A program made the position numbers and the translations under genes. A stretch of 64,000 nt of DNA from Bacillus sp. F19 (GTDB lineage: Bacteria > Bacillota > Bacilli > Bacillales > Bacillaceae). How positions within the stretch are numbered: position 1 is the first letter of the stretch; each line of letters starts with the position of its first letter. Of this stretch, positions 52,351 through 61,584 are shown one piece after another. The stretch is taken from positions 4,490,001-4,554,000 of the forward strand of contig CP085710.1 in assembly GCA_023823795.1 (NCBI GenBank), written 5' to 3'. The notes beneath the pieces are model-generated. The model had not been told where the DNA came from and did not search any database. It saw nothing but the letters and a program-made list of their open reading frames with translations.

Positions 52351-52380
52351 TTGACAGCTAAAAGCTGCTCATGATAAGAT
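52351..52380 (+). promoter_or_regulatory. Promoter of the SAM-riboswitch carboxylesterase transcript
   Basis: TTGACA (52351-52356), 18 bases, TAAGAT (52375-52380), immediately after the array and 36 bases before the SAM-I aptamer. Confidence 0.65.
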
Positions 52381-52415
52381 CGTTAAAACCAACTAAACCA
52401 ATAAGAATTAAATAA

Positions 52416-52519
52416 ATTATCAAGAGTGAACGAGAGATCTGGCTCCGCGACTTCACAGCAACCACCGGCAAACGGAAAGGTGCTCCCACCAGCAAAGCTG
52501 CTGTGCTTTGGTTGATAGA
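52416..52519 (+). ncRNA. SAM-I-type riboswitch upstream of a carboxylesterase
   Basis: P1 stem TATCAA (52418-52423) with TTGATA (52512-52517). Inside: AGAGTGAACGAGAGATCTGG, a GTGAA/TTCAC P2 stem around the K-turn-like segment, CACAGCAACC, then AAGGTGCTCCCACCAGCA as in S-box P3/P4. The order and key blocks (CTGG, GCAACC, GGTGCT..CCAGCA) match SAM-I, with a more divergent P2 than the met copies. A strong terminator follows. Confidence 0.75.
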
Positions 52520-52520
52520 G

Positions 52521-52564
52521 AAAAACCCTCTCTTTATAGCCAATGAAAGAGAGGGTTTTTCTTT
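52521..52564 (+). terminator. Attenuator of the carboxylesterase riboswitch
   Basis: AACCCTCTCTTT pairs with AAAGAGAGGGTT around ATAGCCAATG, followed by TTTCTTTT; 30 bases before the gene. Confidence 0.9.
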
Positions 52565-52593
52565 TATGATTTGATGAATTGGAGGAATCAAAA

Positions 52594-53364
52594 ATGGCTG
52601 AAACGATTTACTCTGTATTGCCAGGTGCTGAAAGCTTTTTTTATAAAGGAAATGAGATTGGCATTCTGCTTTGCCATGGATTTGTCGGCACACCTCAAAG
52701 TGTAGGAGCACTGGGAAAACTGCTTGCTGATATTGGCTTCACCGTCCTTGCCCCGCGGTTAAAAGGTCACGGTACAGATGCTCACGAGCTTGAAGCCTGC
52801 TGTTATCTGGATTGGATCAAAGACATTGAACAGGCTTATTTAAAGCTGAAAAAAATCTGCCGGAAAGTATTTATTGCAGGTCAATCTATGGGCGGTATCC
52901 TAGCTGTGCATTTAGCTGGCAAATACAAAGAAATCAGCGGTGTGATTACGATTAATGCTGCATTAAGCGTGCCAGGATATGAGTCTTTCGAAGATCTGAC
53001 AGAACCAAGGTTCATCGCAGAAGGAAAACCGGATATAAAAGCAGAAGGAATCGAAGAAATTACTTACTCAGCTGTTCCAATTACAGCCGTTCATAATCTC
53101 CTTAATCTTATAAAATCTGTAAAACCAAAGCTTTCAGAAGTCTCATGTCCATTGCTCGTTTTTAAATCCGAAGAAGACCATGTCGTCCCTCCGGACAGCT
53201 CCGATACCCTTTTTGAAAACGTCTCATCATCTATGAAAAAAATCATCAGTCTAACTAACTCCTATCACGTTGCTTCCATGGATTACGATAAAGTAATCAT
53301 TGCAGATAGAACAGCAGATTACATTCATTTGTGCTGTCATCCATTCTACAAAATTTCCGTTTAG
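52594..53364 (+). CDS. Alpha/beta-hydrolase carboxylesterase (Est30-like)
   Basis: A 256-residue monoacylglycerol-lipase/carboxylesterase-type hydrolase: oxyanion segment CHGFVGTPQSVGAL, nucleophile elbow AGQSMGGILA (Ser about 94), acid in SEEDHVVPP (Asp) and His in NSYHVASMDYDK. The ATG at 52594 has GGAGG 7 bases upstream. Related enzymes hydrolyse short-chain esters. Control by a SAM-I riboswitch is unusual for this family and hints at a substrate from sulfur or methyl metabolism, but nothing in the protein proves it. Confidence 0.87.
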   Translation: MAETIYSVLPGAESFFYKGNEIGILLCHGFVGTPQSVGALGKLLADIGFTVLAPRLKGHGTDAHELEACCYLDWIKDIEQAYLKLKKICRKVFIAGQSMGGILAVHLAGKYKEISGVITINAALSVPGYESFEDLTEPRFIAEGKPDIKAEGIEEITYSAVPITAVHNLLNLIKSVKPKLSEVSCPLLVFKSEEDHVVPPDSSDTLFENVSSSMKKIISLTNSYHVASMDYDKVIIADRTADYIHLCCHPFYKISV

Positions 53365-53414
53365 CCAATGACTTTCATCCGGCGTTCCTGCTAAACTAAG
53401 AGCAGGTGATAAAC

Positions 53415-54149
53415 ATGTTTTTAAAATTAATCAAATTAAATAAAGAAGAGATTCCTTCGTTTGAAACGTATCCTTTTTCCATTCCTGCTATTTCACATTT
53501 GGATGAACTTAAAATTAAAAGCCCTGTTACTTTTTTTGTTGGTGAAAATGGATCCGGCAAATCGACATTAATGGAAGCCATTGCCTATCAGTGCGGGTTT
53601 AATACCGCTGGCGGCAGCCATCATCTTTATGAAACTAGAAGTTCTCAATCTGATTTAGGAAAGTATATCAAGCTTGCCTGGATGCCTAAAGTTAAAAATG
53701 GCTTTTTCCTAAGAGCTGAGTCCTTTTATCAGTTTGCATCCTATCTGGAGGAATTGAATGAAGAGCCATTGTCAGGTGACGTTTTTGGCCCGTATGGCGG
53801 TAAATCGCTTCATCATCAATCACATGGTGAATCTTTTTTATCCCTCTTTCTCAATCGATTCGGCAAGAGAGCTGTTTATTTATTGGATGAGCCAGAGGCC
53901 GCTCTTTCTCCATCAAGACAGCTGATCCTGCTTCGCATCATTCATGACTTAACAAAAGACGGTGACACGCAATTTATTATAGCCACACATTCTCCTATCC
54001 TGCTGGGATTTCCCGGGGCAAATATATTAAGCTTTGATTCGGAACGCATAGCTGAAATCGATTATACGGAGACGGATCATTATCAGATTACAAAGTATTT
54101 TTTGGAGAATCGCAATCGGTTTTTGGAAGAGCTTTTTAAAGAAAAATAA
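53415..54149 (+). CDS. Single-domain AAA ATPase (ABC/SMC-like)
   Basis: A 244-residue soluble ATPase with Walker A FVGENGSGKSTLMEAIA, Walker B AVYLLDEPEAALSP and the His switch IIATHSPILLGFPGA; a signature-like SHGESFLSLF lies before Walker B. It belongs to the OLD/RecF-like stand-alone AAA group (AAA_21/23), without coiled coil or nuclease domain. ATG at 53415 with AGGTGA 6 bases upstream. It starts 50 bases after the carboxylesterase and may be co-transcribed. Role unknown; no toxin or nuclease partner is adjacent. Confidence 0.82.
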   Translation: MFLKLIKLNKEEIPSFETYPFSIPAISHLDELKIKSPVTFFVGENGSGKSTLMEAIAYQCGFNTAGGSHHLYETRSSQSDLGKYIKLAWMPKVKNGFFLRAESFYQFASYLEELNEEPLSGDVFGPYGGKSLHHQSHGESFLSLFLNRFGKRAVYLLDEPEAALSPSRQLILLRIIHDLTKDGDTQFIIATHSPILLGFPGANILSFDSERIAEIDYTETDHYQITKYFLENRNRFLEELFKEK

Positions 54150-54155
54150 TCTGAG

Positions 54156-54271
54156 TATTTACACCTTTCCTTTGCTCCTGAGGATTTCAGAGCCTTAACA
54201 CCATTAATCTATGCCCTTATAAACCCTATGGGACATTTAAGTTAAACATGCAAGAACGTCTGCCAATTTAA
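54156..54271 (+). pseudogene. Possible tail of a Tn3-type transposase
   Basis: In one frame the code reads HLSFAPEDFRALTPLIYALI then NPMGH, and after a one-base shift FKLNMQERLPI and a stop. The pattern ALTPLIY..xINPxG.F.LxM..RL resembles the C-terminal end of Tn3-family transposases as I remember it. It is short, frameshifted and without start, so only a fossil; identification is tentative. Confidence 0.3.
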
Positions 54272-54286
54272 AGATCTTCCTAAGAA

Positions 54287-54577
54287 TTACGATATATCTT
54301 TTCTTTTGTAAAGAGTAACTCCCCGTCTTCGGGTAGTATTAGCGAAGCTATCACCACCCGCAATTAGGAATAGCAAGTTAATTCCAAATATTTTTTGCAT
54401 AAAGAGAATATTACAGTTAGTTTTTAACTTTAAACGTGAAAAACTTGTTTGGAAATGAAGCCTTCGGAAAGCATTCCAGAAGGCTTCTTTACATAACATC
54501 TCTTTATTGGAAATCATAAAGAAAAACTCCAGCTGGGTACTGAAGTTATCTTTAATCTGCTTAATATTTTTAGTCAC
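54287..54577 (-). CDS. Doubtful 96-residue open frame
   Basis: The frame encodes a basic protein with no recognisable family or good ribosome site. A plus-strand hairpin AAGCCTTC/GAAGGCTT lies inside it (54457-54487). I report it only because the 54150-54625 stretch holds nothing else apart from the transposase-like tail. Confidence 0.2.
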   Translation of the reverse strand: MTKNIKQIKDNFSTQLEFFFMISNKEMLCKEAFWNAFRRLHFQTSFSRLKLKTNCNILFMQKIFGINLLFLIAGGDSFANTTRRRGVTLYKRKDIS

Positions 54578-54625
54578 TTAAACTTCCCTTGTTTAGGAAT
54601 ACAATTCAAATCAGATCTAAAACAT

Positions 54626-55966
54626 TTAAAGTGATAACGTTGCTCCTTTTTTATAATATTCGTTCATCGTTTCTTTAGGAACCATACTTCCACCGGTAGC
54701 CCATATGAGATGTGTAGCATTTTTCATTTTATCTGTTAAGTTATGATTTTGTATGTATTCTTTTCCTTCTTTCTCAGTCCATAACTTAACCGGCCCTATT
54801 ACACCGGCTAATGCGGAAGGCTCCAGGTGAATGTTTTCTGTATCGACCAATGAGCTTAATAGTTTAAATAATTCATCATCACTTACCGTATAACTTCCGC
54901 TTAATAAAGACTCCATGGTTTGACCCACGAATCCTGATGGCCTTCCGACCGCAAGACCGTCTGCTGATGTGATGTTGTCAATTCCAAAATCTTGTACAGA
55001 AACTTTATCATGCAGCCCTGTTACTAGTCCAAGTAACATACATGGAGAATGTGTAGGCTCAGCAAAGAAGCAATGTACTCGATGTTGATACATTAGTTTT
55101 AAACCAAAAGCCACTCCTCCCGGCCCACCGCCTACTCCGCATGGAAGGTAAACAAATAGTGGATGGTTTTCATCTACAGTTACATTTAAATCTTCTAATT
55201 GTTTTTTTAGTCGATTTGCTGCCACCGCATAGCCTAAAAATAAATCACGAGAGCTTTCGTCATCAATAAAGTAACAATTCGGTTCGCTATGCGCCTGCTT
55301 TCGGCCCTCTTCTACGGCTTTGCTGTAATCTTCCTTATATTCGATAACCGTTACTCCTTTGCTTTTAAGAAGATCTTTTTTCCATTTCTTTGCATCAGCA
55401 GACATATGGACCGTTACTTTAAAACCTAATTTGGCACTCATGATACCTATACTTAACCCTAGATTGCCTGTAGACCCTACTGCAATTGAATATTGTGAAA
55501 AGAAGTTTCTGAATTTTTCACTATCAAGGATGGAATAATCATCATTTACCGTCAATAAACCATGTTTAAGTGCTAACGTTTCTGCGTGCTTCAACACTTC
55601 GTAAATGCCGCCGCGTGCTTTAATGGAACCTGAAATGGGAAGGTGGCTGTCACATTTTAATAAAAATGTTCCTTCTAATGGATGCTCATATAAGTGTGAT
55701 AACTGTTGATGCATCGCCGGGATGGGTACAATAGGAGATTCAATGATTCCGTTTAGTTTTCTTGTTTCAGGAAAAACTTTAGCAATGTAAGGAGCAAAAC
55801 GCTTTAACCTTTCCTCGGTATCCTTTACATCTTTCTCATTAAGCGGAAGTTTTTTTAATCGAGTTTGAAATGCTTCATATTTAGGATTGGACCAAAATAC
55901 TTCCTTTGTAGCAACTAACTCGTTTATTAAAGGATATTCTTTTATCCAATCTTGAATAGTTTTCAT
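54626..55966 (-). CDS. dsdA: D-serine ammonia-lyase
   Basis: A 446-residue PLP enzyme (E. coli DsdA has 442) that converts D-serine to pyruvate and ammonia. The PLP lysine is Lys116 in [13 protein letters not shown]; the phosphate-binding glycine loop is [12 protein letters not shown], and the ring-facing end has [11 protein letters not shown]. The ATG at 55966 follows AAGGAGGAGGAGAG. It protects cells from toxic D-serine and lets them use it as carbon source. Single gene here, without dsdX or dsdC neighbours. Confidence 0.92.
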   Translation of the reverse strand: MKTIQDWIKEYPLINELVATKEVFWSNPKYEAFQTRLKKLPLNEKDVKDTEERLKRFAPYIAKVFPETRKLNGIIESPIVPIPAMHQQLSHLYEHPLEGTFLLKCDSHLPISGSIKARGGIYEVLKHAETLALKHGLLTVNDDYSILDSEKFRNFFSQYSIAVGSTGNLGLSIGIMSAKLGFKVTVHMSADAKKWKKDLLKSKGVTVIEYKEDYSKAVEEGRKQAHSEPNCYFIDDESSRDLFLGYAVAANRLKKQLEDLNVTVDENHPLFVYLPCGVGGGPGGVAFGLKLMYQHRVHCFFAEPTHSPCMLLGLVTGLHDKVSVQDFGIDNITSADGLAVGRPSGFVGQTMESLLSGSYTVSDDELFKLLSSLVDTENIHLEPSALAGVIGPVKLWTEKEGKEYIQNHNLTDKMKNATHLIWATGGSMVPKETMNEYYKKGATLSL

Positions 55967-56085
55967 CTCTCTCCTCCTCCTTAGGGATCGTACCTTTTTT
56001 CTGTCTCTGCTTATTGACATTTAAAACCCTGATCTTAATGTCCAGAAGTCATTTTAATACCTGCCGCCCCTGCAATAAATGACAC

Positions 56086-56958
56086 TTATTTTTGAACCAC
56101 GAAGTTCTCCATATATCGATAAATCGCATAAGCTACCCCATTCTCATCATTTTTAAGGGTTGTCGTTGTACAAACAGCTTTTATGACATCTTTCGCATTT
56201 CCCATCGCTACGCTGTATCCAACTTTCTGGAACATGGATAAATCATTGTTGCTGTCCCCGATTGCCATAGCCTGTTCTAAGGAGCCATTCATCATGAAAG
56301 CCAATTTTTCAAGGGCCATTCCTTTTGAAGCTCTTTTACTAGTCATTTCAATGTTATGATCAGCAGATGAAACAACCATCAACTCATCAAACTTTTTGAA
56401 TTGGTTCCATGCTTCCCCTAATTTCTTTTTATCAAAAGAACATGCTAAAATGTTATAGAATTCTTCCTCCTGTTTTAAGATATCATGATAGTTTTCAACT
56501 AAAACATATCCAAACTGGTCAAATTGCCTTTCCGCTACTTCAACTAATTCTTTCATATCTGTATTCAAATCTGCGCTTTTCAAACTTTTAATCTCATTAT
56601 GGAAATGTTCTCTTCCCTTTTTAAGAGTATAAATGGCTTTATCAGTAAACACTTCATAATAATAATTCCGTTCATCTAACCATTGAAGAATAGATTCGAC
56701 ACAATCTTTAGTTATTGTAATAGAAGAAATGCACTTTCCGCTTTTTGAATGAATGGTCGCGCCATTTGTCCCGATTACAAATGGGGAAATCCCTGCTTTT
56801 TCACAAATTGTTTGAACGTCAAAATAAGCCCGTCCTGTTGAAATAACTACTTCAAAGCCTCTATCTTGGGCATATTGAATCGCCTTTATATTTTCTTCAC
56901 TAATTTCATTCTGGTCGTTTAATAATGTTCCGTCTAAATCTATCGCAATAAAACTCAT
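56086..56958 (-). CDS. Cof-type HAD phosphatase
   Basis: A 290-residue HAD-IIB hydrolase: motif I IAIDLDGTLLND (nucleophile and acid Asp), motif II ISTGRAYFD, motif III Lys in SKRASKGMALEKL, motif IV GDSNNDLSMFQ. A large cap domain lies between about 85 and 200. Cof-like enzymes dephosphorylate sugar phosphates or related compounds. It follows the DeoR-regulator gene in the same direction, 130 bases away, so it may end the PhoP-type importer operon and release phosphate from the imported ester. Confidence 0.87.
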   Translation of the reverse strand: MSFIAIDLDGTLLNDQNEISEENIKAIQYAQDRGFEVVISTGRAYFDVQTICEKAGISPFVIGTNGATIHSKSGKCISSITITKDCVESILQWLDERNYYYEVFTDKAIYTLKKGREHFHNEIKSLKSADLNTDMKELVEVAERQFDQFGYVLVENYHDILKQEEEFYNILACSFDKKKLGEAWNQFKKFDELMVVSSADHNIEMTSKRASKGMALEKLAFMMNGSLEQAMAIGDSNNDLSMFQKVGYSVAMGNAKDVIKAVCTTTTLKNDENGVAYAIYRYMENFVVQK

Positions 56959-57089
56959 GCTATATAGCTCCTTTTCTCATTCAATCTATTAAATTTTCTT
57001 TCTAGCTTTTTACCTGCTATCAATAAAAATCTAATCAAAAAAGAGAGAGAACTCCCTCTTCCGTCTCGATATGTCCTTTTATGGATTGA

Positions 57090-57872
57090 CTACGCTTGAA
57101 TCCAATTGATTTCCTCTAATTTTGAATGATTTCTCCATTCCTCAGGAAATGGCTGCTCGCAGACAATCACATCGACTTTTTCTAGAGGACAAACTTTAGA
57201 AAATGTGTCGACACCAAATTTAGAGAAATCCGTTAGCAATATAACTTGCTTTGATACATCGACCATCTTGCGTGAAACTAATGTTTCACGTAAATGATAG
57301 TTACTAATCCCATTTTGAATAGAAACACCGCCAGCTGAAATGAACGCTTTATCAATATTAAATTGATTTAACATTTGTTCAGTGAGACCCCCGCATATAG
57401 ATTGCTGCTTTGGATCAATTTGTCCACCTAGTAATAGAATTTGTCCTGTAAACTTATTTTGATTGAGCGATTCGGTCAACACAGATGACACAGGAAGAGA
57501 ATTGGTTAAAATCGTAATGTCTTTTTTATTTTCAATACACTGCGCAAATTCAAGCATGGTTGTTCCTACATCAATGGCAATCACATCTCCGTTAGAAATG
57601 AGTTCTACTGCTTTTTTCCCAACCTTGACTTTCGCTTCTTGATTCACCGTTGTACGCTGTGTGAATGGAGGCTCCTCAAATTCAAAGACTATTTTAATCG
57701 CTCCACCGTAAACCCTCTTTAAAAGTCCTTTTTCCTCTAATATCATCAAATCGCGTCGAATCGTTTCCTCTGAAACATTAAATTGATCAACTAATTCCAC
57801 AACTTTTACTTTTCCCATTTTGTTCAGTTCTTTTAAAATTTCATTCTTTCTTTCTTCTGGCAAAACAGACAT
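57090..57872 (-). CDS. DeoR/GlpR-family regulator
   Basis: A 260-residue DeoR-type regulator: winged HTH LPEERKNEILKELNKMGKVK, then VVELVDQFNVSEETIRRDL (residues 5-55) and a sugar-phosphate-binding DeoRC domain (GDVIAIDVGTTMLEFAQCI; later DKAFISAGGVS). Members respond to phosphorylated sugars or polyols. The ATG at 57872 has GGAGGAAG 5 bases upstream; the longer open frame lies inside the ATPase gene. Its place in the operon suggests local control by the imported phosphate ester. Confidence 0.9.
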   Translation of the reverse strand: MSVLPEERKNEILKELNKMGKVKVVELVDQFNVSEETIRRDLMILEEKGLLKRVYGGAIKIVFEFEEPPFTQRTTVNQEAKVKVGKKAVELISNGDVIAIDVGTTMLEFAQCIENKKDITILTNSLPVSSVLTESLNQNKFTGQILLLGGQIDPKQQSICGGLTEQMLNQFNIDKAFISAGGVSIQNGISNYHLRETLVSRKMVDVSKQVILLTDFSKFGVDTFSKVCPLEKVDVIVCEQPFPEEWRNHSKLEEINWIQA

Positions 57873-57897
57873 ATTTCTTCCTCCGCCATCTAATAAT

Positions 57898-58911
57898 TTA
57901 TAAAATAATGCATTCTTTCTTCGGTACAAGAATATGAACGCGTGCTCCTTGCTCAAACATTTTTCCTCGGTGGTGAAGATAGTCTACATGGAAAGCGGAC
58001 TCCTCTGTTTCTACTTCATATCTTAAAACATTCCCTGTCATGGAAACCTCTTTTATAAACCCTCTAATTCCCCAGTTCTCTTGTAAATCCAAGTTACCTT
58101 CACCAACAGAAACTAATTGTAAAACTTCAGGACGAATGGCGACTTCATTCCCTTTTAGTTCTGTGCTGCGAACAAGTTTACGGAAAACTTCCATATTAAA
58201 AACATTATAATTTCCGATAAATTTTGCAACAAATGTATTGACTGGAGAAGTATAAATTTCTGATGGAGAACCGGATTGTACAACTTGTCCTTTATTCATG
58301 ACAAAAATTCGATCAGACATCGTCATTGCTTCTTCCTGATCATGAGTAACAAAAATAGTTGTAATATCTAATTCTTTCTGTATTCTCTTTAATTCTTTTT
58401 GCAAACTTTTTCTAATTTTAGCATCCAATGCGCTTAACGGCTCATCCAAAAGCAGTACTTTCGGCTCCATGACAAGCGCACGTGCAAGAGCAACCCTCTG
58501 CTGTTGCCCGCCAGATAATTGATGAGGATAAGACTCTTCTTTTCCTATTAAATCAACCATCTCTATCATCTTTTTTACTCTTGATTTAATATCTTTTACC
58601 TTCTTCATTTTAAGGCCGTAAGCAATATTATCAAAAACGCTCATATTTGGGAAAAGTGCATAAGACTGAAACACCATACCGACTTCACGCTGACGTGGTG
58701 ATAGATTAGTAATATCTTTTCCATCAATTAAGATTCTTCCTGCATCAACGCCTTCAAGCCCCGCAATGGAACGTAATAATGTACTTTTTCCGCATCCGCT
58801 TTGCCCAAGAAGTGTAGCAAATTCTCCTTTTATTAATGTTATAGAAATGTCATTTAAAACGACTTGATTTTCATACCCCTTAGTCACTTGATCGATGGTT
58901 ACATAGCTCAT
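57898..58911 (-). CDS. ABC transporter ATP-binding protein (PotA/FbpC class)
   Basis: A 337-residue ATPase with Walker [13 protein letters not shown], signature LSGGQQQRVALARAL, Walker B VLLLDEPLSALD, H-switch FVTHDQEEAM and a C-terminal TOBE domain (about 235-330, EVAIRPEVLQLVSVGEG). This class powers spermidine, ferric-ion, glycerol-phosphate and phosphonate importers. It overlaps the upstream permease by one base. Confidence 0.9.
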   Translation of the reverse strand: MSYVTIDQVTKGYENQVVLNDISITLIKGEFATLLGQSGCGKSTLLRSIAGLEGVDAGRILIDGKDITNLSPRQREVGMVFQSYALFPNMSVFDNIAYGLKMKKVKDIKSRVKKMIEMVDLIGKEESYPHQLSGGQQQRVALARALVMEPKVLLLDEPLSALDAKIRKSLQKELKRIQKELDITTIFVTHDQEEAMTMSDRIFVMNKGQVVQSGSPSEIYTSPVNTFVAKFIGNYNVFNMEVFRKLVRSTELKGNEVAIRPEVLQLVSVGEGNLDLQENWGIRGFIKEVSMTGNVLRYEVETEESAFHVDYLHHRGKMFEQGARVHILVPKKECIIL

Positions 58912-59783
58912 TATTTTTCACCTTCTAAAGCAGTATTTTTATGACGGTGTTGTTTTTTTAAAAATGAAAGAATTCGCTTCTTATTTGTCCCGACAGGATT
59001 TTTTTTGTTTCTAAATGTAAGTTTTAATACAGTCCCCGTTAAAAGTAAAATCACTGTATAATAAGTAATAACAATTGCACTTGTTAAGTGACCACTGCTG
59101 TTTAGTTTGTCAGCAAGATAAATTTGAAGGGTTTCAAATCGGCCCCCGACAAGCAAATTGGCAAAAGCAAACTCACTAAATAAAAGAGCGACTGATAATA
59201 AGGTAGACACTAAAATCCCAGATATAATATTGGGAAACACCACTGTGCGAAACGCCTGAAATTTTGTAGCACCTAGTAATTCAGCTGCATCAACAAGCTG
59301 CACAGCATTAACCGTACGAAGACTGTTACGAATACCTTGATACATAAATGGCAGAATGGTTATGAAATAAGCACCAATTAAAATCCAAGGTGTTCCGGCA
59401 ATTTGAATTGGTCCATCTGAATATACCTTGATTAATCCAACAGCTCCAACAATAGGAGGAATTCCATAAGGAAGCATAGCTGCTGCTTGTAGCAATCCTT
59501 CCCATTTAGCGAAATATACTGTGATGATAAAAATAGTCGGAATCATAATAACAACACTAAGACCGACAGACATGACAATTAAAAACAGCGTTCGTTGAAA
59601 AGCATCATAAAACCGTTCGTCTTGAAATAATTCAATATACCATTTCATTGTATAACTCTCAGGCAAAATGGTATGATCCCATTTACCGGCAATCGAGAAT
59701 AAAAATGTTCCTACTAGCGGAATTAATAAATAAATAATTAGTAATCCAACCAGCACTCTATGAAAAGTCAATGAAGATTTCAT
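58911..59783 (-). CDS. ABC transporter permease, subunit 2 (PotC-like)
   Basis: A 290-residue six-helix permease. The coupling loop DAAELLGATKFQAFRTVVFP is of the PotC/ThiP/PhnV type. It overlaps neighbours at both ends (4 bases with the other permease, 1 base with the ATPase), showing a coupled operon. The C-terminus is basic. Confidence 0.88.
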   Translation of the reverse strand: MKSSLTFHRVLVGLLIIYLLIPLVGTFLFSIAGKWDHTILPESYTMKWYIELFQDERFYDAFQRTLFLIVMSVGLSVVIMIPTIFIITVYFAKWEGLLQAAAMLPYGIPPIVGAVGLIKVYSDGPIQIAGTPWILIGAYFITILPFMYQGIRNSLRTVNAVQLVDAAELLGATKFQAFRTVVFPNIISGILVSTLLSVALLFSEFAFANLLVGGRFETLQIYLADKLNSSGHLTSAIVITYYTVILLLTGTVLKLTFRNKKNPVGTNKKRILSFLKKQHRHKNTALEGEK

Positions 59784-60718
59784 CGTAAATCCCTCCTAAT
59801 GCGACGCATCATTCGTTCATTGAACCACATCGCCCCTATCATGGTCGCTGCAAGAAGCACTCCCATCGCACTGCCTAGCTGAGGCTTTAATGCAACGTCA
59901 CTAGCAACTAGAGAAGCAATTTGCAATGACAATAAGTTATAGTTGCTGCCGACTAATGCATAGGCTGTAGCGTAAGCTCCCATCGCATTAGCAAACAAAA
60001 TACTGAATGTACCTACAATACTAGGTAAAAGAACTGGAATCCCAATGTGAAGCCAAAATGAAAATGTTGACCCTCCTAATAATGAAGAGGCTTCTTTCCA
60101 TTGTTTCTTAATTCCTTGATAAGACGGGTAGATGAGCATAACAGCAAGTGGAATTTGAAAATAAATATAAACAAGAATGAGGCCCGTCCATGAATATAAA
60201 TTAAAATCTGCAAACACATCCCAACCAATCATAGAAAAAAGCAGCGTAAACAATCCATTGTTTCCAAGTAAAATAATATATGAAAATGAAAGGGGAATCC
60301 CCTCAAAGTTCGAAGTCATGTTGGCAATCATCAGTAAACGATTTTGTATTTTTTGTGAGAACTTCGTAAACGAATAGGCAGCAATGACTGCTATAATCAC
60401 AGAAGTCACAGCAGAAAATAAGGAAATGACAAGGCTATTTTGAATGGCTTGCAAGTAAAATTTACTTTTAAATATGGTAATGTATTGATTAATCGTAACT
60501 TGAATTCCATCGTCTGCATAAAAACTATTTTTAATCATTGCCACTAATGGTCCTATTTCAAATCCAATCACAAACAAAATAAATGGCAGTAAAAGAGCTA
60601 ATAAGTAAATTTTTTGTTTTTTTATTTTTGGCAAGACTTCTCGCTCCCTTTTGTTCTCTAACAATTTGGGAATTGGTTTAACAGTACGTTCATTAAACCA
60701 ATTCCAGTTAACCTTCAT
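59780..60718 (-). CDS. ABC transporter permease, subunit 1 (PotB-like)
   Basis: A 312-residue permease with a ~30-residue cytoplasmic N-terminus and six helices; coupling loop KEASSLLGGSTFSFWLHIGIP. Pairs with the next gene product to form the membrane channel. Follows the phosphodiesterase gene by 32 bases. Confidence 0.88.
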   Translation of the reverse strand: MKVNWNWFNERTVKPIPKLLENKREREVLPKIKKQKIYLLALLLPFILFVIGFEIGPLVAMIKNSFYADDGIQVTINQYITIFKSKFYLQAIQNSLVISLFSAVTSVIIAVIAAYSFTKFSQKIQNRLLMIANMTSNFEGIPLSFSYIILLGNNGLFTLLFSMIGWDVFADFNLYSWTGLILVYIYFQIPLAVMLIYPSYQGIKKQWKEASSLLGGSTFSFWLHIGIPVLLPSIVGTFSILFANAMGAYATAYALVGSNYNLLSLQIASLVASDVALKPQLGSAMGVLLAATMIGAMWFNERMMRRIRRDLR

Positions 60719-60750
60719 TCTTCATTTTAAAGTTGAATAGTGTATCTTTT

Positions 60751-61584
60751 TTAAAGGGTTATTTTCCCTTTCAGACCTGGCAATTGATATGAAATCATTT
60801 TATTGGACGGCTCAATATTTAAAAGTTCACAAACGAGCGGTGCAAAAGCTAATTGCGGAACTACTTCACTGTAAACGCCAGGCTCAACTTTTGGACTGAT
60901 GATAAAGAGCGGTACATCACGCTCACCATCAGTTATGCCGCCATGGTTGCCCGTTTCACTCATGCCATGATCAGATGTAATTAAAATGTGGTAACCTTCT
61001 TTGATCCAAATTGGCAACAGCTGTGCCAGCAAGCTTCCCATTTTTAAGATTTGTTCACGATATTCTTTCGATTCTGAACCGAAAATTTCTCCTTTTACAT
61101 CTACACCGAGCGGATGGATATATAAAAAGTGCGGGTCATACTTTCTGCGCAAGGCTTCTGCATCCATTAACACATGACTGTCTGGATAGTCATCATCCCA
61201 ATAAAATTTTCCATATTGAATCGGCTGAGATTCATCCTCTTGCTCACGATCTTCAATAAAATGGAATGGCGCGCGATTATAAAGTTCGCTTACCCAGTAA
61301 TACGATACCGTTCCGTTTCTTAAGCCGTTTTCTTTCGTAAGATGGAAGAGACTTTTCTCAGCAGATAAGCGAACAGCTTGATTGGACGTAATTCCGTTCA
61401 CTGATGCCGGTGTACCCGTTAGTAACACTTCATATAATGGACGGGAAAGACTTGGGAGTTCTGACTTTACTTTGTAAAGTGCTGCCTGATTTGTTTCAAC
61501 TAGATGTTGAATAAATCCAAGAGCCTCACATGCTTTGTCATATCTCATACCATCAACAACAATTGCTATTACTTTATTTGACAT
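60751..61584 (-). CDS. Alkaline-phosphatase superfamily phosphodiesterase/pyrophosphatase
   Basis: A 277-residue member of the type-I phosphodiesterase/nucleotide pyrophosphatase group. Metal-site residues: Asp in VIAIVVDGMRYDK, nucleophile Ser/Thr in ELPSLSRPLYE, later HPLGVDVKG and the HITSDHGMSETGNHGG-like block (here LITSDHGMSETGNHGG). It lacks a signal peptide and so acts inside the cell. Its gene overlaps the binding-protein gene by 11 bases and precedes the permeases, so it probably cleaves the imported phosphodiester or phosphonate. Confidence 0.87.
   Translation of the reverse strand: MSNKVIAIVVDGMRYDKACEALGFIQHLVETNQAALYKVKSELPSLSRPLYEVLLTGTPASVNGITSNQAVRLSAEKSLFHLTKENGLRNGTVSYYWVSELYNRAPFHFIEDREQEDESQPIQYGKFYWDDDYPDSHVLMDAEALRRKYDPHFLYIHPLGVDVKGEIFGSESKEYREQILKMGSLLAQLLPIWIKEGYHILITSDHGMSETGNHGGITDGERDVPLFIISPKVEPGVYSEVVPQLAFAPLVCELLNIEPSNKMISYQLPGLKGKITL

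Noticed and set aside
51368-52354. Open frame of 328 codons inside the 52-bp array (and several shorter ones there and in array 1)
   Set aside because: The period of 52 is not a multiple of three, so the frame simply cycles through three repeats (52 codons). Other frames are open as well, there is no ribosome site, and the composition is that of the repeat only.
53415-54149. Anti-phage defence module around the single AAA ATPase
   Set aside because: No nuclease, protease, reverse transcriptase or other effector gene accompanies it; a lone ATPase with housekeeping neighbours is not enough.
54287-54577. Transposase or inserted element on the minus strand
   Set aside because: I could not match the translated sequence to any transposase motif; kept only as a doubtful open frame.
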